DNA from: Crocodylus rhombifer
Taxonomy: Eukaryota > Chordata > Crocodylia > Crocodylidae
Direction: 5' to 3'
Assembly: GCA_038503035.1 (NCBI GenBank)
Contig: JAVSML010001066.1
Span: forward strand, 62,001 to 126,000
Length of the DNA: 64,000 nucleotides
Positions within the stretch are counted from its first letter, which is position 1. The number at the start of each line of letters is the position of its first letter. Both the position numbers and the translations under genes were made by a program. The notes under the pieces were generated by a model. It saw only the letters and a list, made by a program, of their open reading frames with translations, was not told the DNA's origin and made no database searches. Positions 31,715-45,139 of this stretch are shown piece after piece.

Positions 31715-32625
31715 TGAAGGTTCCCAGCCAATGCACAACTTTGCACCTGTCTGGCCTTGTGGAGGCATGCTCTTGCTGCTTTGGAGTGTGCACCTGGCAC
31801 CAGATGCATGGTGTGTTCCAGCAGCCTTGATGTTGGGTCATGTTCACCCCAAAGGAGGCCCCAATACTCACCTGCCACGATTTTTTTTCCTTCAGTGTTG
31901 GGGCTCCTTCTTGTTGCTCCTTGTGGACCAGGCACTGCCCTTAGTGGGCGTTCTTGGGGCTCCACCTCCCCTACACCCCAGACATGCGCCAACCCTCAGG
32001 AAGGCCAGCTGTTGGACTGTTGGCTCGCCCTTCTGATGTCTTCACCTGCCTCTTTCTCCTTGCTCATCACTTGGCCTCTTTCAGTGCAAGCTGCCGATGG
32101 GACCTCGGACCATCCTGGTCAAAATGCCGGGCCTTCCCTTGTTATGCTGTCACCTGCTGTGCCATCCTGGCTCTTTCTGGCCTGTGGAGGCTGCCCTTGG
32201 CCCCTTCTCCCTCCTTCGGGGCCCTGAGAAACGCAAAACAATTTAGGAAGAAAGAAAGAAAAAGGAACAGTTGCAGTACGGGGCTTCAGCCTGCCCCCCT
32301 CACGGGTCTGGCATCTATGGCTCCAAGGTACCTCAACGCCATCCTCTTTAGTCCAGCCACCCTGCCAGACCAGCTTGGTGCCTCATTCAATAAATCCTGG
32401 ACGCCTCTGTCGGGTCCCTGCCAGTATACTTCCTGAACTGCTGACACTGCCCGTGTGCAGCCCAGGGAGCAGCCTTCTGCCTCCAGTGGTGATGCTGTCC
32501 TTTCCTCCATTTCCCTGCCACCAGCTTTTAAATCAGCTGGGCAGTGATTCTTAATGACATCATCAGTGGGCGCTGTTCCCATCTGGCAATAGAAGTGGTT
32601 GATGGGCAGTTCATCTTGGCATGGC
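31715..32625 (-). repeat. Gypsy 5' LTR
   Basis: This is the partner of 24315-25235 and clearly alignable, with many substitutions and small indels, which implies an old insertion. The gag frame runs directly out of its inner edge, leaving little room for a leader. I could not name the primer-binding site. The outer edge near 32625 is approximate and no target duplication was recognised. Confidence 0.7.
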
Positions 32626-32697
32626 AGTGAAAGTTTTAGGGCACATTTATGCAATGCAATATGGGTCTAATGCTGATAGAGGTCCCTAGACACTACT

Positions 32698-32888
32698 AGG
32701 TGCATCTACATAAGATGCTATGGTGCAGTAGCACTGCAGGGCACTAACTGTGATGTAATGCTACTGTGCTGTAGCGTCAGAAAAAAATGTGGCAACAGTA
32801 CTGAGCAGTAATGCTGGGTTACTACACAGTCATTTAGTATCTGCATAAGTGACAAATCTGCAGTCTGCTGCTCATGCAGACATGGTCA
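32698..32888. mobile_element. MITE of the GCATCTACAC family
   Basis: The left end AGGTGCATCTACATAAGATGC is partnered by a right arm ending near CATGCAGACATGGTC. The interior has TACTGTGCTGTAG and TTACTACACAG motifs. Non-coding. Confidence 0.6.
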
Positions 32889-33734
32889 CTGTAACATAAA
32901 ATAAGAGCCTAGAGATGCATGACATACATGATGTCCTTTTAGTAACAGTTTACTTTAGTTAACTAATTTCAGGAGGTAGAGACTCTCTTGCTGTTACCTT
33001 AATTACAAATCACAGTATCACCCAAAACAATCTCAACTGAATTTCAAATTACTAATTAGAAAATCAACTAAATTGCCAGATTCCTGCTATAATTCTCTAA
33101 ATGTGAAATTTCAGTTTTCTGATACTTAGTATATTTGGATAATTTATAATTTGTTTTTTACTTCATAAGGGCTAGTGTTTATATCTATTAAAATCAGATA
33201 AAAATACACAACATCTGTCTCATTGTTGGCCTCAGAGCTATGGGAAAAAAACCCAACTACAGTAGTAAATGCATGCTAAATATGAACAAAATTCCATCTG
33301 ATCTTAGAAAAAAGAATGCTACATCTAGAAATCTGGTTTCAAGAGTGATCTTAGATTGTCATCTCTCAAACTGACAAGTAATGGGGACTGAAGCCACAAA
33401 GATATAAGCACCTAAGTTAAAAATACAGATACTTGCAATCCCTGCTTAGTTACTGCTTAACTCTGGAAACCTCCATACTTAACATCTAAATTCCATATTT
33501 CTTGAATTTCTGAGTCACTTAAAGGTGTTTTTTTTCTGAGTGCACCAAGTAGTGCTTCAGTATTGACAATGTTAAACAATTCAGGCCTAAACTCTGTTGG
33601 GATTTACCATATCTATTACATTTGAGGGCTCTATCAGAAGCTCTGTCTTAGCACATCTCTGCACAAAATGTGGTGGCAGCCATTGCCTTCCTTTACAAGG
33701 TTGAAGGGAATGCTGGTAGTGCCCTAACTTTCTG
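32889..33734. other. No gene seen; AT-rich intron
   Basis: AT-rich, no recognised repeat. It lies within the 11.7 kb intron of the host gene. Confidence 0.4.
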
Positions 33735-33850
33735 TATCACAGCTCAGTGGTTAGACTCTCAGCCAGGATGTGGGTGACCTGGATCTAATTCCCTCTGTTT
33801 GAAGAAATTCCTACCTCTTCCTGAACTGTATAAGGATCCTAGGACACCAG
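33735..33850 (+). mobile_element. Possible tRNA-derived SINE
   Basis: AGCTCAGTGGTTAGACTCTCAGC resembles a tRNA A-box region, and GTGACCTGGATCTAATTCCC some 30 bases on resembles a B-box with substitutions. That arrangement is typical of tRNA-derived SINEs; the tail is not defined. Confidence 0.4.
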
Positions 33851-36066
<2,216 letters not shown>

Positions 36067-36068
36067 GT

Positions 36069-36580
36069 GTCGCGGGAGACTCCATCCTAAGGGTGACCGA
36101 GGGGGCAATCTGCTGCCCTGACCCCTTAGCCCAGGAAGTCTGCTGCTTCCCAGGGGCCCGCATCTGGGACATTGAGGAGAAGATCCCTAAACTCCTCCAG
36201 CCCACAGACCGCTATTCCATGCTCCTCATCCATGTGGGCACCAATGACATGGCTTGGAGTGCTCCTAGCTGGGTCATGAGGCGCTTCAGGGATTTGGGTG
36301 TGGGGCTAAAGGGTCTGGGGCACAGGTGGTGTTTTCTTCGATCCTCCCAGTCTCGGGCTATGGGCTGAGGAGGGAGAGGAAGATCCATATAGTCAACCAA
36401 AGACTGCAGTGCTGGTGTCATCGGGAAGGCTTTGGCTCCCATGACAACAGTCTGCTCTTTAGAGAGAGAGACAGTGAGCTGTTGGGAAGGGACGGCCACC
36501 ACCTCTGTTGGGGAAGGGGCTCTTTTCAGCTAGACTGCCTGAACTGCTCCACCGGGCTTTAAACTAAGCCGCCGGGGGAT
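36069..36580 (+). pseudogene. CR1 ORF1 esterase (SGNH) remnant
   Basis: VAGDSILRVTEGAI carries the GDS-type block I with the nucleophile Ser. ARIWDIEEKIPKLLQP follows, then LLIHVGTNDMA with the G-x-N-D block. This lipase/esterase-like domain is known from CR1 ORF1 proteins. The open part is 36093-36368; a frame change near 36330 and a poor C-terminus follow. The N-terminal PHD-like finger of ORF1 is absent because of 5' truncation. Confidence 0.78.
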
Positions 36581-36717
36581 GAGGGGACTACTGCCGCTGG
36601 TGGTCCACTGAATGGCCCTTGCAAAGCCAGCAGGCCAAGGCACATAAGGGATCCCACCCAAGCTCCAGCCATGGAACAAAATGTAGGCAAGGCAAGAGCT
36701 CCTAAGGGGACACTTGC

Positions 36718-37709
36718 GTGTCTATACACACACAAGCCAGGAGCCTGGGGAATAAACAGGAGGAACATGTTCTCCTCCTAAATGCAAATAACTATGATGT
36801 CATTGGGATAACAGAGACCTGGTGGGACTCCGCCCATGACTGGACCATGGGTATAGATGGCTATACCCTGTATAGAAGGGATCGAGTAGACAAAAGGGGT
36901 GGGGGCGTAGCTCTCGATATCAAGGAAAGATGCACGTCCCTGCAAGCTGACATTTGCACCCATGGTGGACGACTTGAGACCCTCTGGGTTAAAATCCGTG
37001 GGGAACACAGCGCAGGGGATACTATGGTGGGGGTCTACTACAGACCCCCTACCCAGAGTCAAGACCTCAACCAGGAGTTCACCAAGGAATTGGCTGAGGC
37101 CGCACAATCCCTGTGTATGGTTGTCATGGGAGCCTTTAACTACCCAGATATCTCATGGGAGGAGCGCTCGGCCAAATCCGAGCATTCGCAAAACTTTTTC
37201 TCATGTGTGGACGACCTCTCTCTGACGCAGGAAGTCTACGGGCTGACAAGAGGTAAAGCACTGCTTGACCTCGTACTGGCAACCAGGGATGACCTAATGG
37301 GCAACCTAACAATCGAAGGAAAGCTGGGTGACAGTGATCATGAACTGATCACCTTTAACATCTGCCGTAAAGCTGGCAAGTCAGTCAGTTGTACAGAAGT
37401 CCTCGACTTCAAGAAAGCTGACTTTGACAAGCTAAGGAGGCTTGTCAGAGAGGTTCTAAAAGGCCACAACCCCATGGAGAGGGGAGTTCAGCAATCCTGG
37501 ATGTGCAAGCAAAGTCCATCCCATCTCAGAGGAAAGGCAGCAGGAGGGCACAGCAGCTCCCTTGGCTCTGCAGGGAACTGGTGGACCTCCTGCATCTTAA
37601 AAGAAGGATCTATAAAGGATGGTGGACTGGAACCACTACCAAGGAAGAATACTCTGTATTAGTCCGGACTTGCAGAGAGCAAATCAGGAAAGCCAAGGCT
37701 GCAATGTAA
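36718..37709 (+). pseudogene. CR1 ORF2 apurinic-type endonuclease
   Basis: The 314-codon frame 36718-37662 is the best preserved frame in this copy. It has ARSLGNKQEE (N), YDVIGITETWWD (catalytic Glu), GVYYRPPTQ, then MGAFNYPDISW and GDSDHELITF (SDH present). In the sister copy the third block is GDFN; here it is GAFN, so the catalytic Asp is gone. The frame drifts after about residue 260; 37503-37709 in another frame continues the linker and stops at AAM-TAA. Confidence 0.88.
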
Positions 37710-37879
37710 TTCCAGCTAGCTACAAATATCAAGGAAAATAAAAAGTCCTTTTTTATATATGTGGGGAGCTGGAGGAAAAGCAAGGGCAATATTGGACCCC
37801 TGCTAAACCAGATGGGGCAACTGACAACTGACACCCAGGAAAAAGCAAACTTGCTAAATAGGACTTTGCATCAGTTTTC

Positions 37880-39420
37880 TATCAGCCCCATGGGACGGCC
37901 CTGCCCACTATGAGTCAGGGAGTCCTGGGGGAAGGAGATTCCTTGCCCTCCATCAAAGTTGACCTTGTGAAGGAACACCTCGACAGGCTGGATACCTTCA
38001 AGTCAGCTGGCCCTGATGGGTTACACTCAAGGGTACTTGGGGAGCTGGCAAGCATCATAGCTCAGCCCCTGGCACGGATCTTTGAGAGTTCTTGGTGCTC
38101 TGGTGAAGTTCCTGATGATTAGAAGAGGGTCAATGTCATGCCTATCTTCAAGAAAGGGAGGAAAGTAGATCTGGCAAACTACGGGCCCATCAGCCTGACC
38201 TCTATTCTGGGGAAAGTCTTGGAAAAGATTATCAAGGAGGCCATCCTTAACAGACTAGCTGAAGACAATATCTTGAGGGATACCCAGCATGGGTTTGTTG
38301 CAGGTAGGTCTTGCTTGACAAATCTCATTTCCTTTTATGAGCAGGTGACTTATCACCTAGACAAAGGGGAAGAGGTCAACGTCATATACCTCGACTTTAA
38401 AAAAAGCCTTCGATCTGGTATCCCACAATCACCTCTTGGTTAAATTGGCTAACTGCGGCCTTGACGTCACCACAATCCACTGGCTGGTGAACTGGCTCAG
38501 CGGAAGGACCCAGAGGGTGGTGGTCAACAGGAGCCAATCATCTTGTTGTGCTGTGACCAGTGGGGTACCACAAGGCTCTGTCCTAGGGCCTATACTATTT
38601 AAAATCTACATCAATGATGTGGACATTGGTGTCAGAAGCCGACTGGCCAAGTTCACCAATGACACCAAACTCTGGGTTAAAGCATCCACACCTGAGGACA
38701 GAAAGGTGATCCAGGTGGATCTGGACAGACTCATGAAATGGGCGGACGAGAACCTGATGGTGTTCAACACCAAAAAATGCAAGGTTCTCCACCTTGGGAG
38801 CAAAAGCCTGCACCATGCATATAGGCTTGGTAGTGCTACGCTGGTTAGCTCTACAGATGAAAGGAACTTGGGGGTCATCATTGACCACAAGATGAACATG
38901 AGCCTTCAATGTGATGCTGCAGCTAGTAAGTGAGCAAAATGCTTGCTTGCATCCACAGATGCTTCTCAAGCAGATCCTGGGACGTCATTCTCCCGTTGTA
39001 CTCGGCCTTGGTGAGGCCACAGCTGGAGTACTGCGTCCAGTTTTGGGCTCTGCAATTCAAAAAGGATGTGGAGAAGCTTGAGAGGGTGCAGAGGAGAGCC
39101 ACGTGCATGATCAGAGGTCAGGAAAACAGACCTAACGAGAGGTTGAGAGCAATGGGGCTATTCAGCCTGGAAAAGCACAGGCTCAGGGGTGATTTGGTGG
39201 CCACCTATAAGCTTATCAGGGGTGCTCATCAGGATCTGGGGGAATGACTGTTCACCAGAGCACCCCAGGGGTTGACAAGATCGAATGGTCACAAAGTCCA
39301 CTGTGACCGGTTCAGTCTGGACATAAGAAAGAACTTCTTCACTGTCCGAGCCCCCAAGGTTTGGAACAGACAGCCACCTGAGGCGATTCAAGCACCTACT
39401 TTGAATACCTTCAAAACACA
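37880..39420 (+). pseudogene. CR1 ORF2 reverse transcriptase
   Basis: Segments 37910-38122, 38138-38443, 38436-38933 and 38930-39247 give the RT in order: DTFKSAGPDGLHSRVL, PIFKKGRKVDLANYGPISLT, DTQHGFVAGRSCLTNLISFY, IYLDFKK (motif A Asp), [15 protein letters not shown] and the C-terminal [16 protein letters not shown]. Motif C reads FTND where the family has FADD, removing a catalytic Asp. A TAG at about 38120 replaces Trp; extra A bases near 38402 and a change near 38935 shift frame. Confidence 0.9.
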
Positions 39421-39540
39421 TTTGGATGCTTTTATTGCTGGGATCCTATGATCCCTGCTGATTTCCTGCCCCTGGGGCAGGGGGCTGGACTCGATGATAT
39501 TCCGGGGTCCCTTCCAGCCCAAATGTCTATGAAATCTATC

Positions 39541-40194
<654 letters not shown>

Positions 40195-40358
40195 TTAAGA
40201 CAAAGCAAAATATATCCCTGTTACTGAAAACAATTTATACAAATTATATTTTGACCTGGAGAGATGTGAAATGTATACTGAGCATGAACAGAGGGAGTGA
40301 AGAGGAGAGTTGTGCTTCACAGCCACATGAGTAAGGTCAAATGGCTAAGCATATTGCT

Positions 40359-40462
40359 AGCCTAAGGAAGGGTACCTTGTGCCCAAAAGCTTGTTTAAAT
40401 CTCTCCCAACTATGCAGTTGGTCCGATAAAAGACACTGTCCACCAAAATCCTTCCCATAAGC
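40359..40462 (+). mobile_element. Penelope-like or SINE 3' tail
   Basis: CCTAAGGAAGGGTACCTTGTGCCCAAAAGCTTGTTTAAATC, then CAGTTGGTCCGATAAAAGACACTGTC. This matches the 3' signature CCTGA-GAAGGG...AAAGCTTG...AGTTGGTCCAATAAAAG common to reptile Penelope elements and SINEs that borrow their tail. Confidence 0.6.
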
Positions 40463-40850
40463 ATCTTGCTGAACATTTTATGCAAAGGTCCCATTTGAAA
40501 CCTAGTAATAAAGTGCAATGTCTCGATTATGGGCCAAAGATGAAATGGAGCAAAATTAAATGGTGGCCAAGTATGTACAATAACAATGACTTAAAATGCT
40601 CTGGCATCCATGAACATCACAATGTGTGTTTCCTAGTCTTTATTACTTTCTGTTGTGGTGAAGAATTAGACAAAATATGGCTTTGTGTACTTGAGAAGTT
40701 TACTAGCACGACATACTTGCCAATATTCATAACAGATTTCAAATTACATAAATTATTGTACTTACAACTCACTACTGTACAAAAAAAAAAAGCTATGTTG
40801 GAGCTGAGTGGATTCCAGGATGCTCCCCAAATCCTAGATGTTAATAGGTA

Positions 40851-41105
40851 TGGGTGATCATATGTCCTGGTTTGGCTGGAACAGTCCTGGATTCTGTAAA
40901 GCATATGCAGGTGGGGTGGCGTCTGCTCCAGTCCACCCACCTTTCTGCCACACAGCATCAATGGTTCCTGCCTGCCTACCTGCCTGGCACACCATACCAC
41001 TTCACCTCCCTGCTGGACTCTGGCCCTGGACTTTTGACCAACTGGCCAGCCCTGGCTTATGAAATCCAGGACTGTACCAGCCTAACTGGGACATATGGTT
41101 ACCCC
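40851..41105. mobile_element. TA-flanked MITE (GGGTGACCATA family)
   Basis: Left end TGGGTGATCATATGTCCTGG mirrors right end GGGACATATGGTTACCCC; the inverted repeats extend about 45 bases to CAGTCCTGGATT / AATCCAGGACTG. TA lies at both outer edges (40849-40850 and 41106-41107), as in Tc1/mariner-type insertions. Non-coding. Confidence 0.78.
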
Positions 41106-41107
41106 TA

Positions 41108-42786
41108 TGTATAGGGGGTAGAGAAGGAAAGGTGGGGCTTGGTGTAGGTGGTGACTGCAAGGGATGTAAAGGATGGTGGGATTAGCTGGTGTCTTGGTAA
41201 GGCTGTTCTTTGGCATTTCTTGTCTCTAGTGCTGAGTGCAGCCCATCACCAAACACTATTATGGGATGCATTCCTTTAGTGTTATCATTTGAATAAGAAT
41301 TTTGAAGCAGGACTGCTTTCCAAACATCTTTCTAAGACCTTAAGGTTCCTGTTTCTGACCTGAGTCATTTGAATCTGTCAACTTGCCAGTGAATAAATAA
41401 CTCTTATTAAGCATGACATTACAAAAAGAAATAAATCAATATTAAAAGAAAACCTGGGGTCTACTTAGGAATTGGTAGGAAATATTTTTTTCTATTTCAC
41501 AAAATTTTTAGATATTTTAAAAAATGCCCTTGTTCTGCATCAGGACAAACCCAAGACCACCGACGTTCTGAGAACCAGACCCACCAGTCAATAAGAAATT
41601 CTGAACAAGCTCTGGTCTGAATGTGCAGCTAATCTTAAATTTAGCAAGACATTGCCTAGTTAGATATTAGCTGAGTAATTACAGGATAGAAGAAATTACT
41701 TGTTTCCATCATCCAGCATTTCAGGTCATTCCTCCTCCTACCTCCTCCCCTCTTTCAGTCAAACCTCCCACTGTCTTTCTGTGCATTATAATCATGTATT
41801 ATTTTAAATTACTCCCAATTGTCCATTCCTGTTTATCCCACTGTCTTATCAGGATCTCAATGCTGGACTTCTAACTGTCTGAGGCTCTTAGCTACTTTCT
41901 GCTCTTCCCAGAGTACTGAGGTTTACAGGCTCATAATGCAATAGACAATTATCACATAACTATGCTTATCACTTCCCTGTCAAAATGATTGTTTTGGTAT
42001 GCTATTCAATTTTTCAGTTACTAGAGAAATGCAAACTATTATTGTTATCATTTGGTGTTAGTTAATTTGTACCATTATTTTAAAAGTGTTTTGGTTTTAA
42101 ACAAGGATTCTTTTTCCTTTACGGACGACAGGAATTCAGAGTCTGCACCAATCTTTTTTCTGCACAAAGGCAATCTCACATGGTTTTGGAAGAACAAGTG
42201 GTTAGAGCTCTTTTCAGCTGAAAGGAGCTTTTCACTAGTAATTTTGTTGAATCCTAACCCATTCATGAAGCAATCCTTGAAATTCAGAATGTCTGCTGAA
42301 AAATAACTTGAAAAATAAATGGGGGTCTCTTAATAATAAAGGGTCTGCTTGAAGACTGTCAACAGCTTAGGTTTACGACTTCCTACTATATGTTATATAA
42401 TCTGTGCAGGCCCATATTTTGGAGGGAGGATATGTTCTGTACATATACTTTTATCCTTAATAGAAAGACAAGACAGACCTGATCCAACTCTTAGAAGTCA
42501 GTGGAAAGCCTCCCATTGACTTTAGTTGGTGCCTAGTCAGACCAATAGATTTTCAGAGGTCATTGCTCCTGGTTGTTGGGCTAGAATACTGGCTATAGCA
42601 ATTCAAAAACAAGAAAGAAAGAAAGAGGCTTGGACAAGAGTCCTACAGAAGGCAAATTGCACTGTGGCAGACATAACCAACCTAGAAACTCTGCGGAAAG
42701 TTACTACAAACTCTCAGTTGATAATTCAGAGTGGCTGTGAGGAGATTCTGCCTTTCTTCATTCCTATCACAGGTTTGCTCCCTAGT
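41108..42786. other. No gene seen
   Basis: AT-rich with an AAAGAAAG microsatellite near 42611. Frames of 84-94 codons at 42052 and 42526 have no domain. Confidence 0.4.
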
Positions 42787-43360
42787 GGGTACATCTGCAT
42801 TTGCAAATAATCTGGGAGCAGTTTACTTTCAAGTGAACTCTCCCAGGCATGTATCTACACATGCAGGGATGTGGAAGCTGCTCTTAGCAGCCAACTGCGC
42901 CCCACTGTCTGCAGCCCTGCACTGGGCCCCTGCTGCCACGAGGGAGCTGGAGGCTCTGGCTGCAGCTGCCTGTGGCCAGCAGCCATCTGCAAAAGGCAGC
43001 CCTATGCACTGCTCCCTGCCAAGCCCCTTTTCTGGCTGGGAGCAGCAAGCAGAGTGTGGTGGCAACACATGGTGGCTCTGTTGTTGCAGCCTCTTCCTGC
43101 TGCACCAAGGCTGCTCCATCCCCCAGCCCTGGCAGGGACATCGCATGACTTGGGCTCTTGCGCTCTTGCTTGCCATACTGCTGGCCCTGCTGGCCTGCTG
43201 TGGCAACTCCACTGCTCACTGCACCCACCTGGCTAGCCTCACTGTGCTCCCCTCTGTAGGCCACTCAGATGGCTGCCCATGGACCCCTGCCCCACCATGC
43301 ACCCCCAGCACCACATTCACTGTGGACGGTTCTCAGGAAAGCACTTTATTTCCATCCACA
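42787..43360. other. GC-rich transposon-like sequence, unassigned
   Basis: Begins GGGTACATCTGCATTTGC. The GC-rich interior gives long frames on both strands (up to 211 codons at 42731-43366), all Cys/Pro/Ala/Leu-rich with no domain; this is composition, not a gene. The segment may be the left part of the SANT transposon at 44160-51505, split by the LTR at 43361. Confidence 0.35.
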
Positions 43361-44029
43361 TGTTAGAAATATTATCGAAAATGCATTATCAATAGTGTTG
43401 TTAAAACAACGCAGCTGCTAGCTCTCATCAATAGTGTTGTCAGAACAGCACGGCTGCCAGCTCTCCCTGTCTCCCCGGTGTAAGAAGGAGGGGGTTGGAG
43501 GGGAGGACACTAAGGGCTCTTTGTATTAAGGTATCACTCCCTCTTTGTTTTGCAAATTTACTATCTCTTTGTTACAGTAAAGCTTATACTCCTTAGCGTT
43601 CTCATGCAGATAAGAATAAATTGCCATTTTTTTTGGTTCTGTCCTTGGAGGCAGGAGAGGTTTGAACTTTTGTAAACTGAAGTGCTTTCTGGGCAAGCAC
43701 AATTAACTAATACATATAAGCCTATCCGCCCCGCATACTTAAATAGTTAATTATAATACACATGCGATGTATGACGTGACGTCGTTTCATATATGTTTGT
43801 ATGAACCGGAAATGAGTTGTAAGAGTTCCTGCTTCTGTACACGTGCTCAGGAGAGAGGGGATAAAAGCCTGCTGAGGAATGTTCCCCGCGGGCAGAGGGT
43901 TTGATCTTTTGTCTCTCTCTCTGACCCTATTTGCAAATATATACCTTCTGTATTGCTAATGGAGTGTGTCTGTGACTGAGAGTTTTTTTTTGCCTCCCGA
44001 GAAACGAACCATAGCAAATTTTTACAACA
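43361..44029 (+). mobile_element. Solo LTR of retroviral type
   Basis: It starts TGTTAGAAATATTATCG and ends AGCAAATTTTTACAACA, which form imperfect inverted ends. GGATAAAAGCC near 43858 is a promoter-like box about 500 bases in. The downstream GTCTCTCTCTCTGACCC...TATTGCTAATGGAGTGTGTCTGTGAC is typical of retroviral R-U5 leaders. CACA occurs on both flanks as a possible short duplication, and the exact end could be 44026. There is no internal coding region. Confidence 0.7.
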
Positions 44030-44533
44030 CACAGAAACAGACCCTCCCTCTCTCCCTACCAACAGAGCCTGTCCCTTCTCCCCGGTTCCCAACAGAGCTC
44101 CTTCAACACCTACTCCACCCACCATCAATAAAACACCCTCTTCCCCTTACTATTTAGAAGTGCTGTGTGTATGCCCTCCCAGGGTGGGGGTGGGGTGGGG
44201 ACATCTATGGGTGGAGCCCAGGCATAGGCACCCAGCACTCTTGCCATTCCCCTGAGGGTGCGCATTTCACGGCAATCCCAGCAGCCAAGGCTCACTCAGG
44301 GGTGATGGCGGGTGCTGCTCTTCTGGTACGGCCAGGTCCTCCTCCTGCAGCTAGTGGTCAGAACCTGCAACAGTTGCTCATGGTGCTGGCCCTGCTGCAG
44401 GCAGCTTCTGCTTTGTGGCTGTGTGCAACTGGGGTAAGCAGCAGGCTGGGCCCAGGCCGAGGGGCTGGGTGGTGGGGGACCTGGTGCTGGGCCTGAGGCA
44501 GGGGCTCCTGGCTGGAGGAGGTGACACTGCACC

Positions 44534-45139
44534 TCAGCTCAGGGCCATGGGGAAGCCTGCTGCTGGGTGGTGGGTGGCAACTGTGAAGGCCAGGACGGTG
44601 TCCAGCACCCAGCAGTGATCCTCTGTGGCCTCCACTGCCTGGCCTACCAGGACCACATGCTGCTCAATGCACCACTCTACCAGGGCCAGGAGCCTCTCCC
44701 TGAACTCCTGGTCTGCCTGGTCCCACTGCCGGTCCCTTCTCTCCTCACGGGTCATGTCCTCCATTTGCCAAGTATCCTGCCAGCCAACATCCTCTGCCCA
44801 TCAAGCATTCTGCTGGACAACATCCTCCACCCGCCAAGTCTGCGAGTCTGCCAGGCGTTCCTTGACTACAGTGACCAGGCAGTCCAGCAGGAGCGTGAGG
44901 TCCTGGGTCCACTACTACCTGAGCCAGTGCATCCACAGGGCCTGCTGGCAGTGACCCTGAGACACCATCCTACTTGCCAACTGATGCCTCTCCTTCACAT
45001 GTAGCTGCAGGATCTGCAGAACCAGGAGAAAGAAGCTGTTTGTTAGAGTTTGCAACGTTTCTGAGATAACGTGCTCTGTGCCAGAGAGCCATGTGCTGCC
45101 TGGCCTCAGATTGGGGGTTGTGCGTGCACAGGTGCCCAC
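44534..45139 (-). pseudogene. C-terminal coiled part of SANT-domain protein
   Basis: The 44764-44534 frame reads MTREERRDRQWDQADQEFRE, then RLLALVEWCIEQHVVLVGQA. The upstream piece 45139-44915 ends LQLHVKERHQLASRM. The charged repeats followed by LLALVE..EQ..VLV resemble the C-terminal oligomerisation region of SANT-type transposon proteins. Placement with the SANT domain at 50.7-51.0 kb is inference. Confidence 0.4.

Larger units (their letters stand above)
24315..32625 (-). mobile_element. Ty3/Gypsy retrotransposon, Gmr1-like domain order, with nested LTRs
   Basis: Two direct repeats of about 0.9 kb (24315-25235 and 31715-32625) flank minus-strand gag, protease, integrase, RT and RNase H relics in that order. 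Integrase before RT is the Ty1/copia-like order known among Ty3/Gypsy elements only from the Gmr1 group, whose gag is related to the vertebrate SCAN domain. Two foreign LTRs (27639-28714 and 25812-26894) lie in pol. Subtracting them leaves about 6.2 kb. Every domain carries stops or frameshifts, so the element is dead. Confidence 0.85.
36067..39540 (+). mobile_element. CR1 LINE, 5'-truncated, 3.5 kb
   Basis: It begins inside ORF1 at the esterase motif, runs through endonuclease and RT, and ends with the family 3' end CTGGACTCGATGAT...CCCTTCCAGCCC...ATGTCTATGAAATCTATC. It is closely related, base for base over long stretches, to the copy at 46290-50660, so both belong to one subfamily. Multiple stops and frameshifts make it inactive. 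It lies in an intron of the host gene, antisense to it. Confidence 0.93.

Noticed and set aside
33735..33850. Functional tRNA gene
   Set aside because: A- and B-box-like motifs are degenerate and no cloverleaf closes; SINE origin is more likely.
40770..40785. Possible minus-strand microexon between TTTTTTGTACAG and GTAAGT
   Set aside because: Only about nine bases and contains TAG TGA in the relevant readings.
42731..43366. 211-codon plus-strand frame
   Set aside because: GC-rich transposon-like DNA with long frames on both strands; biased composition, no domain, no splice or promoter support.
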